A stretch of 45,521 nucleotides of DNA from CAZAAW01 sp964483325 (GCA_964483325.1 CAZAAW010000022.1:1-45521); one strand, 5' to 3'. Shown: positions 22,930 to 31,973, counted from the first letter of the stretch. Numbers and translations: made by a program. The notes: generated from the sequence alone by a model not told the origin.

Positions 22930-23089
22930 GGCGAGTGCTGCGGGGTACGACAGGAGATCACATTCCCCGGGGCCTTAACGATCCCTAAGGGAGCTGCCTC
23001 TGACCGGGCCCGTGGGCCTGGACATGTGGCTCCCACCTACGCTGTAGGTTCCCGGGATCGCATCTGCCATCGGCCATTGCGGCCTCGCC
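22930..23089 (+). ncRNA. ssrS: 6S RNA
   Basis: Located between zapA and 5-formyl-THF cyclo-ligase, the position of 6S RNA across Proteobacteria. The core, from about 22963 to 23061, resembles alphaproteobacterial 6S RNA as I remember it: CCCCGGGGCCTTAACGATCC on the 5' side, GGGAGC (22989-22994) pairing with GCTCCC (23029-23034), then the 3' hairpin CCTAC-GCT-GTAGG and TTCCCGGGATC. The ends pair as GGCGAG (22930-22935) with CTCGCC (23084-23089), closing a 160-nucleotide molecule. A TATATC box at 22917-22922 sits 7 bases before the predicted start. 6S RNA mimics an open promoter and sequesters housekeeping RNA polymerase in stationary phase. Confidence 0.85.
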
Positions 23090-23105
23090 ATCCGCCAAGC
23101 TTCTG

Positions 23106-23687
23106 ATGTCTGCCGAAACGATTTCCAGCAAAGACGAACTGCGCCGGGCGGCGCTGGCCCGGCGCGATGCGCTCGAGGCCGCCGATCGCGCCGCCTGGTC
23201 GGACGCCATCTGCGCGCGCGCCGTCGATGTCATTCGCGAGCATGGGCCGGCAGTCGTCTCCGCCTACTGGCCGATCCGCAGCGAGGTCGATATCCGTCCG
23301 CTGATCGGCCTTGCCCGCGAGCTCGGCGCCGAAATAGCCCTTCCCGCCATCACTGACGGCCGGCTGATCTTCCGCGGCTGGCAGGAGAGCGATCCGTTCG
23401 TCGCGGCCGGCTTCGGCCTCTCCGAGCCCGGTCCCGGGCAGCGCGAGCTGGCGCCCGATCTCATGCTGGTGCCGATGGCGGCTTTCGATCGCGCCGGCAA
23501 TCGGCTCGGCTACGGCAAGGGTTATTATGACGGCGCTATCGCCGCCTTGCGCGCTGCCGGCGGCCGGCCTCGGCTGCTCGGCATCGCGTTTTCCAGCCAG
23601 GAGGTGCCTTCCATCCCCGCCGAGGCGCACGATGCCCGGCTGGACTGGATCGCCACCGACCGGGAACTCCTCGCCTTCGGCGGATGA
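23106..23687 (+). CDS. 5-formyltetrahydrofolate cyclo-ligase
   Basis: A 193-residue 5-FCL (YgfA/Fau/MTHFS), which converts 5-formyl-THF to 5,10-methenyl-THF using ATP. Seen: SKDELRRAALARRDAL at the N-terminus, VVSAYWPIRSEVDIRPLIG, LMLVPMAAFDRAGNRLGYGK with the hallmark LGYGKGYYD, and LLGIAFSSQE near the end. The gene follows 6S RNA; in E. coli the equivalent ygfA is co-transcribed with ssrS, and the 17-base spacing here suggests the same. ATG at 23106 is the natural start. Confidence 0.94.
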   Translation: MSAETISSKDELRRAALARRDALEAADRAAWSDAICARAVDVIREHGPAVVSAYWPIRSEVDIRPLIGLARELGAEIALPAITDGRLIFRGWQESDPFVAAGFGLSEPGPGQRELAPDLMLVPMAAFDRAGNRLGYGKGYYDGAIAALRAAGGRPRLLGIAFSSQEVPSIPAEAHDARLDWIATDRELLAFGG

Positions 23688-23744
23688 ACGCCTCGCCTCG
23701 ACAGGACCTCCGGCTCGCCGGCTGGCCTCCAACCCGGTTGCATC

Positions 23745-24566
23745 ATGCGTCTTCTTTTCCTGGGTGATGTTGTCGGCCGCAGCGGTCGCGCCGTGGTCAG
23801 CGAACGGCTCCCCGGCCTCATTGCCGAACACCGCATCGATTTCGTCGTCGTCAACGGCGAGAACGCCGCCGGCGGCTTCGGCATCACGGAGGATATCCAC
23901 CGCGGCTTTCTCGACGCCGGCGCCGACGTCGTGACTACCGGCAATCATGCCTTCGACCAGCGCGAGGCGCTGGTCTTCGCCGAACGCCAGGACCGCTTCC
24001 TGCGGCCGGTCAATTTCCCCGTGGGGACGCCGGGGCGCGGTTCCGGCCTCTACATCGCCCGCAACGGCGCCCGCATCCTGGTGGTGAACGCCATGGGCCG
24101 GGTCTTCATGGACGCGCTGGACGATCCGTTCGCCGCCATCGAGCGGGAGCTGGCGGCGGCGCCCCTGGGCGAACAGGCCGATGCCGTCGTCATCGATTTC
24201 CATGCCGAGGCGACGAGCGAGAAGGAGGCGGTGGGCGTCTTCGTCGACGGCCGCGCCACGCTCGTCGTCGGCACGCATACCCATGTGCCGACCTCCGACT
24301 ACCGCATCCTGCCGGGAGGCACGGCCTATCAGTCCGACGCCGGCATGTGCGGTGATTTCGATTCGGTGCTCGGCATGGAGAAGGACGAGCCGGTGCGCCG
24401 CTTCCTGACCAAGCTGCCGACGGCGAAATTCACCCCGGCGCTCGGCGAGGCGACGCTGTGCGGGCTTGCCGTCGAGGTGGCGGACGATACCGGCCTTGCC
24501 ACCGCCGTCGCGCCGCTTCGCCTTGGCGGCGTCCTGGCCGAGACGATCCCGCCCTTCTGGCGCTGA
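23745..24566 (+). CDS. ymdB: YmdB-type metallophosphoesterase (TIGR00282 family)
   Basis: A 273-residue metallophosphoesterase of the YmdB family, active on cyclic nucleotides in characterised members. Di-metal motifs in order: FLGDVVGRSG (Asp8), VNGENAAGGFG, VVTTGNHAFDQRE, VIDFHAEATSEKEA and VGTHTHVPTSDYRIL, the last being highly characteristic. Also QSDAGMCGDFDSVLGM. No signal peptide, so cytoplasmic. It follows the 5-FCL gene by 57 bases on the same strand; the 6S-5FCL-ymdB-yebC order is common in Rhizobiales as I recall. It ends 2 bases before the stop of the convergent secreted protein gene. Confidence 0.93.
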   Translation: MRLLFLGDVVGRSGRAVVSERLPGLIAEHRIDFVVVNGENAAGGFGITEDIHRGFLDAGADVVTTGNHAFDQREALVFAERQDRFLRPVNFPVGTPGRGSGLYIARNGARILVVNAMGRVFMDALDDPFAAIERELAAAPLGEQADAVVIDFHAEATSEKEAVGVFVDGRATLVVGTHTHVPTSDYRILPGGTAYQSDAGMCGDFDSVLGMEKDEPVRRFLTKLPTAKFTPALGEATLCGLAVEVADDTGLATAVAPLRLGGVLAETIPPFWR

Positions 24567-24568
24567 GA

Positions 24569-25681
24569 TCAGCGCAGGATGCTGAGGACGGAGAAGCCGC
24601 GCTGGTAGACGGCCGCCAGCCAGCGCTGCAGTTCAGCCCCTGCCACGCCGGCCGGCGCCGCCGTGAACATGACCGTGACGATGCCGATGGCGACCGGGGC
24701 GCCGTCTGCTTCGGCATCGACGACGTTGCTGCGGAAATCGGCGCGCACCATGCGGTTGGCGGGGAACGCTTCGAGGCGCCGCGCGATCTCCGCCGTCCCG
24801 GCCTCCGCCGAGGCGCGGTCGGTATAGAGAAGGACGAGCTGAGCAGTCTCCTGGTCGGCCTGGCTTGCCGCGACGAACATGGCGAAGACGAAGGGCGGCA
24901 TGGAGAAGCCCGCCGGCCCCTGCTCGGCCAGCCGCGGCCGGCCATCCGCACCCAGCACGATAGGATCGCCAAGCTCGAGGAAGGCAGCGACGTTGAAGGC
25001 ATTGGCCTGGTAAGCCTGCGCCCCGGCGCGGGTGGCGCCCTGCGCCGCGGCGATCATCGCCGAGAGAAGGCGGGCGGCGCCTGTGCCGGGCTCGTCCGGA
25101 AACGGCAGCGCCCTTGCCAGGGCCGCCCAGTTGGCAGCCACCACCGCCCTCCCATCGGCGATCGCGACCCGCTGCGACCGGCCGAGATTGGCGCCGAACG
25201 GATCGGCGGGATCGCGCTTGGCGAGGCTGATGGCATTGTCGTCGCCGATGGCAAAGACCGGGACGCCGGATGACTGGCTTTCGGTGAAGCCGCGTCCCTC
25301 AAGCGCGCTGCGGATCGCAGCCGGGTCGAGTGCGTCGCCGACCAGCAGCATGACCCGGTTCGGCGGCTGGCCGAATTGCAGGAGGCCGTCGAGCCGCGGG
25401 AAGTCGATGCCGGTGCGCTGGCGCGCCGCATCGGGATCGAGCAGCGCCTGGTCCAGCTCGGGGTGTCCAAGGCCGATGCTGTGAACGCCGGCCCTGAGGG
25501 CATTGGCGGGCGAGACGAAATCGAAGACCAGGCCAGTGCGGTCGCCCAGCACATCGTCCGGCACCTGCATGGCTGCCGCGGCCAGGGCGTCGAAGCCGTC
25601 GGCGGCCGCCGGCGACATGGCGGCTGTTGCAAGCATCGTCGCCAGCATCGCGCCAGCAGAGTGCATCCATAGCGGCGACAT
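24569..25681 (-). CDS. Secreted protein of unknown function
   Basis: A 370-residue protein with a likely Sec signal peptide (MLATMLATAAMSPAAADGFD, cleavage near AAA-DG), so periplasmic or exported. The mature part is Ala-rich with no motif I recognise; patches such as NRVMLLVGDALDPAAIRSAL and QLVLLYTDRASAEAGTAEIA look like alternating alpha/beta structure, and the last 30 residues are helical (ELQRWLAAVYQRGFSVLSIL). It has a good ribosome site, GGGAGG, 7 bases before ATG 25681. It sits alone between two conserved plus-strand genes, so it may be a lineage-specific insertion. No cysteines are seen and no function is proposed. Confidence 0.8.
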   Translation of the reverse strand: MSPLWMHSAGAMLATMLATAAMSPAAADGFDALAAAAMQVPDDVLGDRTGLVFDFVSPANALRAGVHSIGLGHPELDQALLDPDAARQRTGIDFPRLDGLLQFGQPPNRVMLLVGDALDPAAIRSALEGRGFTESQSSGVPVFAIGDDNAISLAKRDPADPFGANLGRSQRVAIADGRAVVAANWAALARALPFPDEPGTGAARLLSAMIAAAQGATRAGAQAYQANAFNVAAFLELGDPIVLGADGRPRLAEQGPAGFSMPPFVFAMFVAASQADQETAQLVLLYTDRASAEAGTAEIARRLEAFPANRMVRADFRSNVVDAEADGAPVAIGIVTVMFTAAPAGVAGAELQRWLAAVYQRGFSVLSILR

Positions 25682-25878
25682 TCTCGACCTCCCGCGGCAA
25701 CGTCCGGCGGCTTCATCTCAGGGCGTGAGAATAAGTCATCCCGATATCGACATGCCAACCGGCAGCCCCGGGTGGATTTTGCAGCCCCGGGCCACTATAA
25801 GCGCCAATCTCCTTCTGATTGCCCTTCGGGGCGCGCGGCCGACCGGTCGTGCGTCGCGCCTCAGCCGATGGATGGACC

Positions 25879-26628
25879 ATGGCCGGACATTCCCAGTTTA
25901 AGAACATCATGCACAAGAAGGGCGCCGCCGACGCCCGCCGCTCCAAGCTCTTCTCCAAGCTGGCGCGCGAAATCACGGTGGCGGCCAAGATGGGCATGCC
26001 AGATCCGGCGATGAATCCGCGCCTTCGCCTGGCGATCCAGAGTGCGCGCGCCGAGAACATGCCGAAGGACAATGTCGAGCGGGCGATCAAGAAGGCCGCC
26101 GGCAATGACGGCGAGAGCTACGAAGAGGTGCGCTACGAGGGTTACGGCCCGGGTGGCGTGGCGATGATCGTCGAAGCGCTGACGGACAACCGCAACCGCA
26201 CCGCCGGCGCCGTCCGCTCCTATTTCTCGAAGGCCGGCGGAGCGCTTGGCGAGAGCGGCTCGGTCGCCTTCATGTTCGATCGCGTCGGACAGATCGTCTA
26301 TCCGGCGTCGGCCGGCAGTGCCGACCAGATGCTGGAAGCGGCCATCAATGCCGGCGCCGAGGACGTGGTGAGCGACGAGGAAGGCCACACGATAACCTGC
26401 GCCTTCACCGATGTCGGCGAAGTCTCCAAGGCGCTGGAGGAAAGTCTTGGCGAGGCCGAAAGCGTCCGCGTCGTCTGGCGCCCGAAGACCGGCACGCCGG
26501 TCGATGAAGAGACGGCGGCGAGCCTTCTCAAGCTGATGGCGATCCTGGACGACGACGACGACGTCCAGACGGTCTTCGCCAATTACGAGATCGCCGACGA
26601 CGTGATGGCGAAGCTCACCGCCGCCTGA
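25879..26628 (+). CDS. YebC/PmpR family translation/regulatory protein
   Basis: A 249-residue YebC-family protein: MAGHSQFKNIMHKKGAADAR at the start, LFSKLAREITVAAKMG, NPRLRLAIQSARAENMPKDN, YEGYGPGGVAMIVEALTDNR and VRSYFSKAGGALGESGSVAF. Three alpha/beta domains, 240-250 residues, are standard. Members were long called transcription regulators (PmpR); recent work assigns YebC a role in rescuing ribosomes at proline-rich stretches. That would suit the Pro-rich TolA encoded downstream, though this is only a suggestion. The ATG at 25879 is the family start. It is often next to ruvC, as here with one gene between. Confidence 0.95.
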   Translation: MAGHSQFKNIMHKKGAADARRSKLFSKLAREITVAAKMGMPDPAMNPRLRLAIQSARAENMPKDNVERAIKKAAGNDGESYEEVRYEGYGPGGVAMIVEALTDNRNRTAGAVRSYFSKAGGALGESGSVAFMFDRVGQIVYPASAGSADQMLEAAINAGAEDVVSDEEGHTITCAFTDVGEVSKALEESLGEAESVRVVWRPKTGTPVDEETAASLLKLMAILDDDDDVQTVFANYEIADDVMAKLTAA

Positions 26629-26691
26629 CCTTTGTGGCACGGGGCGTGGATGCTATGGTTGCGACAGCGCGACCAGGGGGATCCGTTGCTG

Positions 26692-27318
26692 ATGCGCCCT
26701 TACGCAGGCTTGGCGGCTCTGGTCGGCTGGTTCGCGTTCGTCCTGCAGCTTGTCCTGATGCTGACCGCGCCGGCGGAAACCTCGGCTGCGGCGCGCCTCG
26801 TCAATTTCTTCAGCTACTTCACCATCCTCAGCAATCTGCTGGTGGCGGCCGTGCTGACGGCGAGCGCCCTCGGCAGCCGGGGCGTTCTTGCGCGCCCGGC
26901 GGTGCTGGCGGCGGCGGCGCTCTATATCGCCATCGTCGGCCTGCTCTACTTCTTCCTGCTGCGCATGGTGTGGGACCCGCAGGGCTGGCAATGGCTGGCC
27001 GATGCGCTCCTGCACTATGTGATGCCGCTGCTTTATGTCGTCTTCTGGCTGGTCTTCGCGCCGAAGGGAAAGCTGCGGCCGGCGCATCTCGGCTGGTTTC
27101 TTGTCTTTCCGCTGCTCTTCGTCGGCTACAGCCTGGCGCGCGGCAGCATCGTCGGCTGGTATCCGTATTACTTCATCGACGCCGGCCAGCTCGGCTATGG
27201 GCAGGTGCTCCTCAATGCCGTCATGCTGACGGCGGTGTTCCTCGTTGGCGGCGCTATCGTCCTCGTCCTCGATCGCTGGCTCGGACGCAGCGCTCAGCGC
27301 CGCGTGGCCAGCGCCTGA
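26692..27318 (+). CDS. Pr6Pr-family membrane protein
   Basis: A 208-residue protein with six hydrophobic segments, matching the Pr6Pr family (six-helix FAR-17a/AIG1-like). Typical blocks: LVNFFSYFTILSNLLVAAVL, LYFFLLRMVWDPQGWQWLAD, ALLHYVMPLLYVVFWLVFAP and GWYPYYFIDAGQLGYGQVLL; the repeated His and Tyr in the helices suggest a heme or substrate site, or hydrolase-like chemistry as in AIG1/ADTRP relatives. The ATG at 26692 (MRPYAGLAALVGW) is preferred, with GGGGGAT upstream; the frame is open to 26632. It lies between yebC and ruvC on the same strand. Function unknown. Confidence 0.85.
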   Translation: MRPYAGLAALVGWFAFVLQLVLMLTAPAETSAAARLVNFFSYFTILSNLLVAAVLTASALGSRGVLARPAVLAAAALYIAIVGLLYFFLLRMVWDPQGWQWLADALLHYVMPLLYVVFWLVFAPKGKLRPAHLGWFLVFPLLFVGYSLARGSIVGWYPYYFIDAGQLGYGQVLLNAVMLTAVFLVGGAIVLVLDRWLGRSAQRRVASA

Positions 27319-27356
27319 GCCTGTCGCCGGGCAGTAGCCGGCGCTAGACCGGGACG

Positions 27357-27866
27357 ATGCAGGCACCGATTCGAATCATCGGCATCGACCCCGGGCTGCG
27401 CCGGACCGGCTGGGGCGTCATCGAGATCTCCGGCAGCGCGCTGAGCTTCGTCGCAGCAGGAACCGTCCGCGTCCCGCTCGACGGCGCGCTCGCGGCGCGC
27501 CTCCTCGCCCTCCATGGCGGTCTGGCGGAGGTCGTGGGGGCGATGCAGCCGCACGAGGCGGCCGTCGAGCAGACCTTCGTCAATCGCGACGCGTCGGCGA
27601 CGCTCAAGCTCGGCCAGGCGCGCGGCATAGCCCTGCTCGTTCCGGCGCAGGCGGGCTGCCCCGTCGCCGAATACGCCCCCAATGCGGTCAAGAAGGCGAT
27701 CGTCGGCGCCGGCCATGCGGAGAAGCGCCAGATCCGGATGATGGTCGGCGTGCTGCTGCCGCGGGCTGTGTTCGACACCGACGACGCCGCCGATGCGCTG
27801 GCCATCGCCATAACCCACGCGCATCATCGCCAGAGCGCCGCCGGCCGGCTGGCGGCGCTTGGATGA
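27357..27866 (+). CDS. ruvC: Crossover junction endodeoxyribonuclease RuvC
   Basis: A 169-residue Holliday-junction resolvase. The four acidic residues of the RNase H-fold active site are visible: Asp11 in GIDPGLRRTGWGV, Glu71 in VEQTFVNRDASATLKLGQAR, and Asp143/Asp146 in DDAADALAIAITHAHH. It acts with RuvAB to cut four-way junctions in recombinational repair. The ATG at 27357 gives standard length. Its final codons lie in an 18-base unit repeated immediately afterwards (see the repeat at 27851). ruvA begins 160 bases downstream. Confidence 0.96.
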   Translation: MQAPIRIIGIDPGLRRTGWGVIEISGSALSFVAAGTVRVPLDGALAARLLALHGGLAEVVGAMQPHEAAVEQTFVNRDASATLKLGQARGIALLVPAQAGCPVAEYAPNAVKKAIVGAGHAEKRQIRMMVGVLLPRAVFDTDDAADALAIAITHAHHRQSAAGRLAALG

Positions 27867-27886
27867 CCGGCGGCGCTTGGATGAGG
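27851..27886 (+). repeat. 18-base tandem duplication across the ruvC stop
   Basis: Two adjacent 18-base units, GGCGGCGCTTGGATGACC (27851-27868) and GGCGGCGCTTGGATGAGG (27869-27886), identical over the first 16 bases. The first contains the end of ruvC and its TGA, so the second reproduces the last codons and stop out of use. Confidence 0.85.
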
Positions 27887-28026
27887 CAGCTCAAGCTGCG
27901 GCCTCGCTTGCCGATGTTGCCTGAATGTTCTATGCGAGCCGCACAGCTTCACGCGCTCCAGGATGGGCCAGTGACCAGCCCGAAAGCCTTAGCATCGCAG
28001 CCTGCCTGCCCCCGGGGGGGCCGGCC

Positions 28027-28644
28027 ATGATCGGCAAGCTGCGCGGCGTCGTCGATTCCTATGGCGATGGCTGGGTGATCATCGATGTCGGCGGTGTGGG
28101 CTACGAGGTCCATTGCTCGGTGCGGACGCTGCAGGCGCTGCCCGGTCCGGGCGAGGCGGCGTCGCTTGCCGTCGAGACCTATGTCCGCGAGGACGCGATC
28201 CGCCTGTTCGGTTTCGCCTCCGACGTCGAGCGGGAATGGTTCCGGCTCCTGATGACGGTGCAGGGCGTCGGCACCAAGGTGGCGCTGGCCATTCTCGGCA
28301 TGCTGAAGCCGGCCGATCTGGCGACGGCCATCGCCCTGCAGGACAAGGCGCAGCTGGCGCGCGCCCCGGGGGTGGGCAAGCGCGTTGCCGAGCGCCTGGT
28401 GACGGAACTTCGCGACAAGGCGCCCGGCTATGCCGGCGCCGATCCGGCGGTGGTGCATCTCCAGGCCGATCTGGCCGAGAAGCGGGCGCCGCAGCCGGTA
28501 GCCGACGCGGTATCGGCGTTGGTCAATCTGGGCTATGCCCAGCTTCAGGCGAGCGCCGCGGTCGCCGCCGCGTCGCGCAATGCCGGCGAGGCGGCGACCA
28601 CGGAGCAGCTGATCCGGCTCGGTCTCAAGGAGCTGGCGCGATGA
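28027..28644 (+). CDS. ruvA: Holliday junction branch migration protein RuvA
   Basis: A 205-residue RuvA: domain I OB-fold (MIGKLRGVVDSYGDGWVIID, VGGVGYEVHCSVRTL), domain II with two HhH motifs (LMTVQGVGTKVALAILGMLK and LARAPGVGKRVAERLVTELR), a flexible linker and domain III (ALVNLGYAQLQASAAVAAAS) that contacts RuvB. It binds the junction and loads RuvB. The ATG at 28027 is the family start; the frame is open from 27925. The 3' end lies in three 18-base tandem repeats. ruvB follows at 28702. Confidence 0.96.
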   Translation: MIGKLRGVVDSYGDGWVIIDVGGVGYEVHCSVRTLQALPGPGEAASLAVETYVREDAIRLFGFASDVEREWFRLLMTVQGVGTKVALAILGMLKPADLATAIALQDKAQLARAPGVGKRVAERLVTELRDKAPGYAGADPAVVHLQADLAEKRAPQPVADAVSALVNLGYAQLQASAAVAAASRNAGEAATTEQLIRLGLKELAR

Positions 28645-28682
28645 ACGGAGCTGGCGCCGTGAAGATAGCTGGCGCCATGGGC
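28629..28682 (+). repeat. Three 18-base tandem repeats across the ruvA stop
   Basis: Units GGAGCTGGCGCGATGAAC (28629-28646), GGAGCTGGCGCCGTGAAG (28647-28664) and ATAGCTGGCGCCATGGGC (28665-28682), sharing the core AGCTGGCGC. The first carries the ruvA TGA. The period equals that of the duplication at the ruvC end, though the sequence differs. Confidence 0.8.
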
Positions 28683-28701
28683 GCCCGGGAGATGACGCCG
28701 C

Positions 28702-29745
28702 GTGGCTGAGCGCCTTGTCTCCGCTGCGCCGCAGGGCGAAGACGCTGCCGACGCGACGCTGCGGCCGCAGCGTCTCGCCGAGTTCGTCGGCCAGGCGCAG
28801 GCGCGCGCCAATCTGGAGGTCTTCATCGCCGCCGCCCAGGCCCGGTCGCAGCCGCTCGACCATGTGCTCTTCGTCGGCCCGCCGGGCCTCGGCAAGACGA
28901 CGCTGGCGCAGATCGTCGCCCGCGAGCTCGGCGTCAATTTCCGCGCCACCTCCGGTCCGGTGATCGCCAAGGCCGGCGATCTCGCCGCCCTGCTGACCAA
29001 TCTGGAGGAGCGCGACGTTCTCTTCATCGACGAGATCCACCGGCTCAATCCGGCCGTCGAGGAAGTCCTCTATCCGGCGATGGAGGATTTCCAGCTCGAC
29101 CTCATCATCGGCGAGGGGCCGGCGGCGCGGTCGGTGCGCATCGACCTGGCGCGCTTCACGCTTGTCGGGGCGACGACGCGGCTGGGGCTTCTCACCAATC
29201 CGCTGCGCGACCGCTTCGGCATCCCGGTGCGCCTTGCCTTCTACACAGTCGAGGAGCTGGAGCTGATCGTGCGGCGCGGCGCCCGCATCCTCGGCGTCGC
29301 CATGACGGCGAACGGCGCGGCGGAAATCGCCCGCCGCTCGCGCGGCACGCCGCGCATCGCCAGCCGGCTTCTGCGCCGGGTCGCCGACTTCGCGCTGGTC
29401 GAGGGCAGCGGCGAGGTCGATGCCAGGATCGCCGACCGCGCCCTGCAGCGCCTCGAGGTCGATTCGCTCGGCTTCGATTCGCTCGATCGCCGTTACCTGA
29501 CCTGCATTGCCGAGGGCTTCGGCGGCGGCCCGGTGGGGATCGAGACGATTGCCGCCGCCCTTGCCGAGCCGCGCGATGCCGTGGAGGAGATCGTCGAGCC
29601 CTTCCTGATCCAGCAGGGCTTCGTCCAGCGGACGCCGCGCGGCCGCGTCTTGACCGCCAATGCCTTCCGCCATCTCGGACTGGCGCCGCCGGCCGGCGGC
29701 ACCGATATGCAGTTCGGCCTGTTTCCCGGCGGCGAGCCCGATTAG
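28702..29745 (+). CDS. ruvB: Holliday junction branch migration DNA helicase RuvB
   Basis: A 347-residue AAA+ motor. Seen: LRPQRLAEFVGQAQARANLE, Walker A GPPGLGKTTLA (from residue 59), Walker B VLFIDEIHRLNPAVEE, sensor 1 LVGATTRLGLLTNPLRDRFG, the sensor 2 region RGTPRIASRLLRRVADFA, and the C-terminal winged helix with RTPRGRVLTANAFRHLG. The start is GTG at 28702 with GGGAGATGACGCC ahead. It forms hexamers flanking the RuvA-junction core. Third gene of ruvCAB. Confidence 0.97.
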   Translation: MAERLVSAAPQGEDAADATLRPQRLAEFVGQAQARANLEVFIAAAQARSQPLDHVLFVGPPGLGKTTLAQIVARELGVNFRATSGPVIAKAGDLAALLTNLEERDVLFIDEIHRLNPAVEEVLYPAMEDFQLDLIIGEGPAARSVRIDLARFTLVGATTRLGLLTNPLRDRFGIPVRLAFYTVEELELIVRRGARILGVAMTANGAAEIARRSRGTPRIASRLLRRVADFALVEGSGEVDARIADRALQRLEVDSLGFDSLDRRYLTCIAEGFGGGPVGIETIAAALAEPRDAVEEIVEPFLIQQGFVQRTPRGRVLTANAFRHLGLAPPAGGTDMQFGLFPGGEPD

Positions 29746-29814
29746 CAGGGGGCTTTCCTTTCGCCCGCAAAGATGGTCTCCCTGCCGCCCGTTTCACAGT
29801 CGAGACAATTGCCG

Positions 29815-30573
29815 ATGCCCGCACTGATCTTCGATATCGACGGCACGTTCTCCGAGACGGAGGAGGTGCACCGCGCCGCCTTCAACGAGACCTTCGCCGA
29901 CAGGGGGCTCGACTGGGTGTGGGACCGCCCGATGTACAAGAAGCTGCTGGAGGTGACCGGCGGCAAGGAGCGCATCCGGCATTTCATCGACACCTATGCG
30001 CCACCCCGCGGTGCGGAGGTCATCGACAGCATCCCGGCGATGCATGCGGACAAGACCGTCCGCTACGCCGCCATGATCGACCGCGGCGCCGCGACGCTGC
30101 GGCCGGGCATCCTGCGCCTCATCCGGGAAGCCAGGGCCGCCGGCCATCCGGTCGCCATCGCCACGACGACGAGCCTTCCCAATGTCGAGGCGCTGGTCCG
30201 CGCCACCATCGGTCCGGACGGCATGCAGCTCTTCGACGCGGTCGGGGCAGGGGACATGATCCCGAAGAAGAAGCCCCATCCGGACATCTATCTCTGGGTC
30301 CTGAAGGAACTGGGCATCGATCCGGCCGAGGCGGTGGCTTTCGAGGATTCGCTCAACGGCCTGCGCTCGGCAGCCGGCGCCGGCCTGGCGACGATCGTCA
30401 CGCCCAGCGTCTACACCGACGACCAGGTCTTCGAGGGAACGCTCGCCCTGCTGAGCGACCTCGGTGAGCCGGATCGGCCCTACCGCCACATCGCCGGCGC
30501 CGGCCGCGGCGAATCGATGGTCACCGCAGCCGGCCTCGACGACTGGCTGGCGCGGCACCGCCGCGCCGCATGA
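29815..30573 (+). CDS. HAD-IA family hydrolase, CbbY-like phosphatase
   Basis: A 252-residue haloacid-dehalogenase phosphatase. Motif I is DIDGTF (Asp7 nucleophile, Asp9 acid/base); then the cap domain (about 17-90, EEVHRAAFNETFADRGLDWV); motif II in AIATTTSLPNVEAL; motif III lysine in GAGDMIPKKKPHPDIYLWVL; motif IV VAFEDSLNGLRSAAGAGL. The E-V-H-R-x-A-F-N and the cap length resemble CbbY, the xylulose-1,5-bisphosphate phosphatase associated with Rubisco, but no Calvin-cycle gene is in the window, so the substrate is open. Start at 29815; the frame opens at 29773. It overlaps ybgC by 4 bases (ATGA). Confidence 0.9.
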   Translation: MPALIFDIDGTFSETEEVHRAAFNETFADRGLDWVWDRPMYKKLLEVTGGKERIRHFIDTYAPPRGAEVIDSIPAMHADKTVRYAAMIDRGAATLRPGILRLIREARAAGHPVAIATTTSLPNVEALVRATIGPDGMQLFDAVGAGDMIPKKKPHPDIYLWVLKELGIDPAEAVAFEDSLNGLRSAAGAGLATIVTPSVYTDDQVFEGTLALLSDLGEPDRPYRHIAGAGRGESMVTAAGLDDWLARHRRAA

Positions 30574-31040
30574 GCGGGGCCGCTTCGCCCGCCGGACCCT
30601 GGCCCGACCTTGCCGGCCGGCTGGCCGGCGACGAGCATCGCCTGGCCGTCCGCGTCTATTTCGAGGACACCGATTTTTCCGGCGTCGTCTATCACGCCAG
30701 CTACCTGCGCTTCATGGAGCGCGGCCGGTCGGACTTTCTCCGCCTTGCCGGCATCCACCATCGCGACCTGGCGGAAGGCGCGGAGGCGCTGGCTTTTGCC
30801 GTGCGCGCCATGGACATCGTCTTTCACCGGCCGGCCCGCATCGACGATGTCGTCGAGGTCGTGACGCGCATCCGCGCCGTGGAGGGCGCCCGCATCATCC
30901 TGGCGCAGTCGGTGCGTCTCGGCGACGTCGTCCTTGTCGAAGCAGGCGTTACGGCGGTACTGGTCAACGCCGCCGGGAAACCGCGCCGATTACCGGCGTC
31001 GTTGCGCGCCAGGCTGCAGCATGCCGGCGCGCCGCGATAA
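30570..31040 (+). CDS. ybgC: Tol-Pal-associated acyl-CoA thioesterase
   Basis: A 156-residue hot-dog-fold thioesterase of the YbgC subfamily. The active-site motif is VYFEDTDFSGVVYHASYLRF (Asp, His), followed by MERGRSDFLRLAGI and MDIVFHRPARIDDVVEVVTR. It is the usual first gene of the tol-pal cluster and hydrolyses short- or long-chain acyl thioesters in phospholipid metabolism. The ATG overlaps the HAD gene stop (ATGA). A TTAACCAT motif follows just after its stop, before tolQ. Confidence 0.95.
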   Translation: MSGAASPAGPWPDLAGRLAGDEHRLAVRVYFEDTDFSGVVYHASYLRFMERGRSDFLRLAGIHHRDLAEGAEALAFAVRAMDIVFHRPARIDDVVEVVTRIRAVEGARIILAQSVRLGDVVLVEAGVTAVLVNAAGKPRRLPASLRARLQHAGAPR

Positions 31041-31047
31041 CCTTTCC

Positions 31048-31055
31048 TTAACCAT
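31048..31055. promoter_or_regulatory. TTAACCAT motif between ybgC and tolQ
   Basis: An exact TTAACCAT, the half-site type of CtrA motif reported in Caulobacter, 8 bases after the ybgC stop in the 216-base tolQ upstream region. The same octamer recurs before pal. With only one half-site, binding is uncertain. Confidence 0.35.
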
Positions 31056-31256
31056 GATCATCGGACAAAGTGCTGATCGCTCGAGGGGCTTCCGCAGCAC
31101 CGCACGTCGTCTTTTCGACAGAATTGGCGGCGACGCAGGCCGGGCGGAATGGAGCGCGAGGGGCATTGTGCGCTCCCCGGTCTCGCCGATGATGCCGTTC
31201 CACCAATCCTGGTCACCGTCGCCCACCGGGACGCCGCAAGCGAAAGGCTGATCTGA

Positions 31257-31973
<717 letters not shown>

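Noticed and set aside
28641..28709. 22-residue frame between ruvA and ruvB overlapping both
   Set aside because: It is made of the 18-base repeat units, has no separate ribosome site and no protein-like features.
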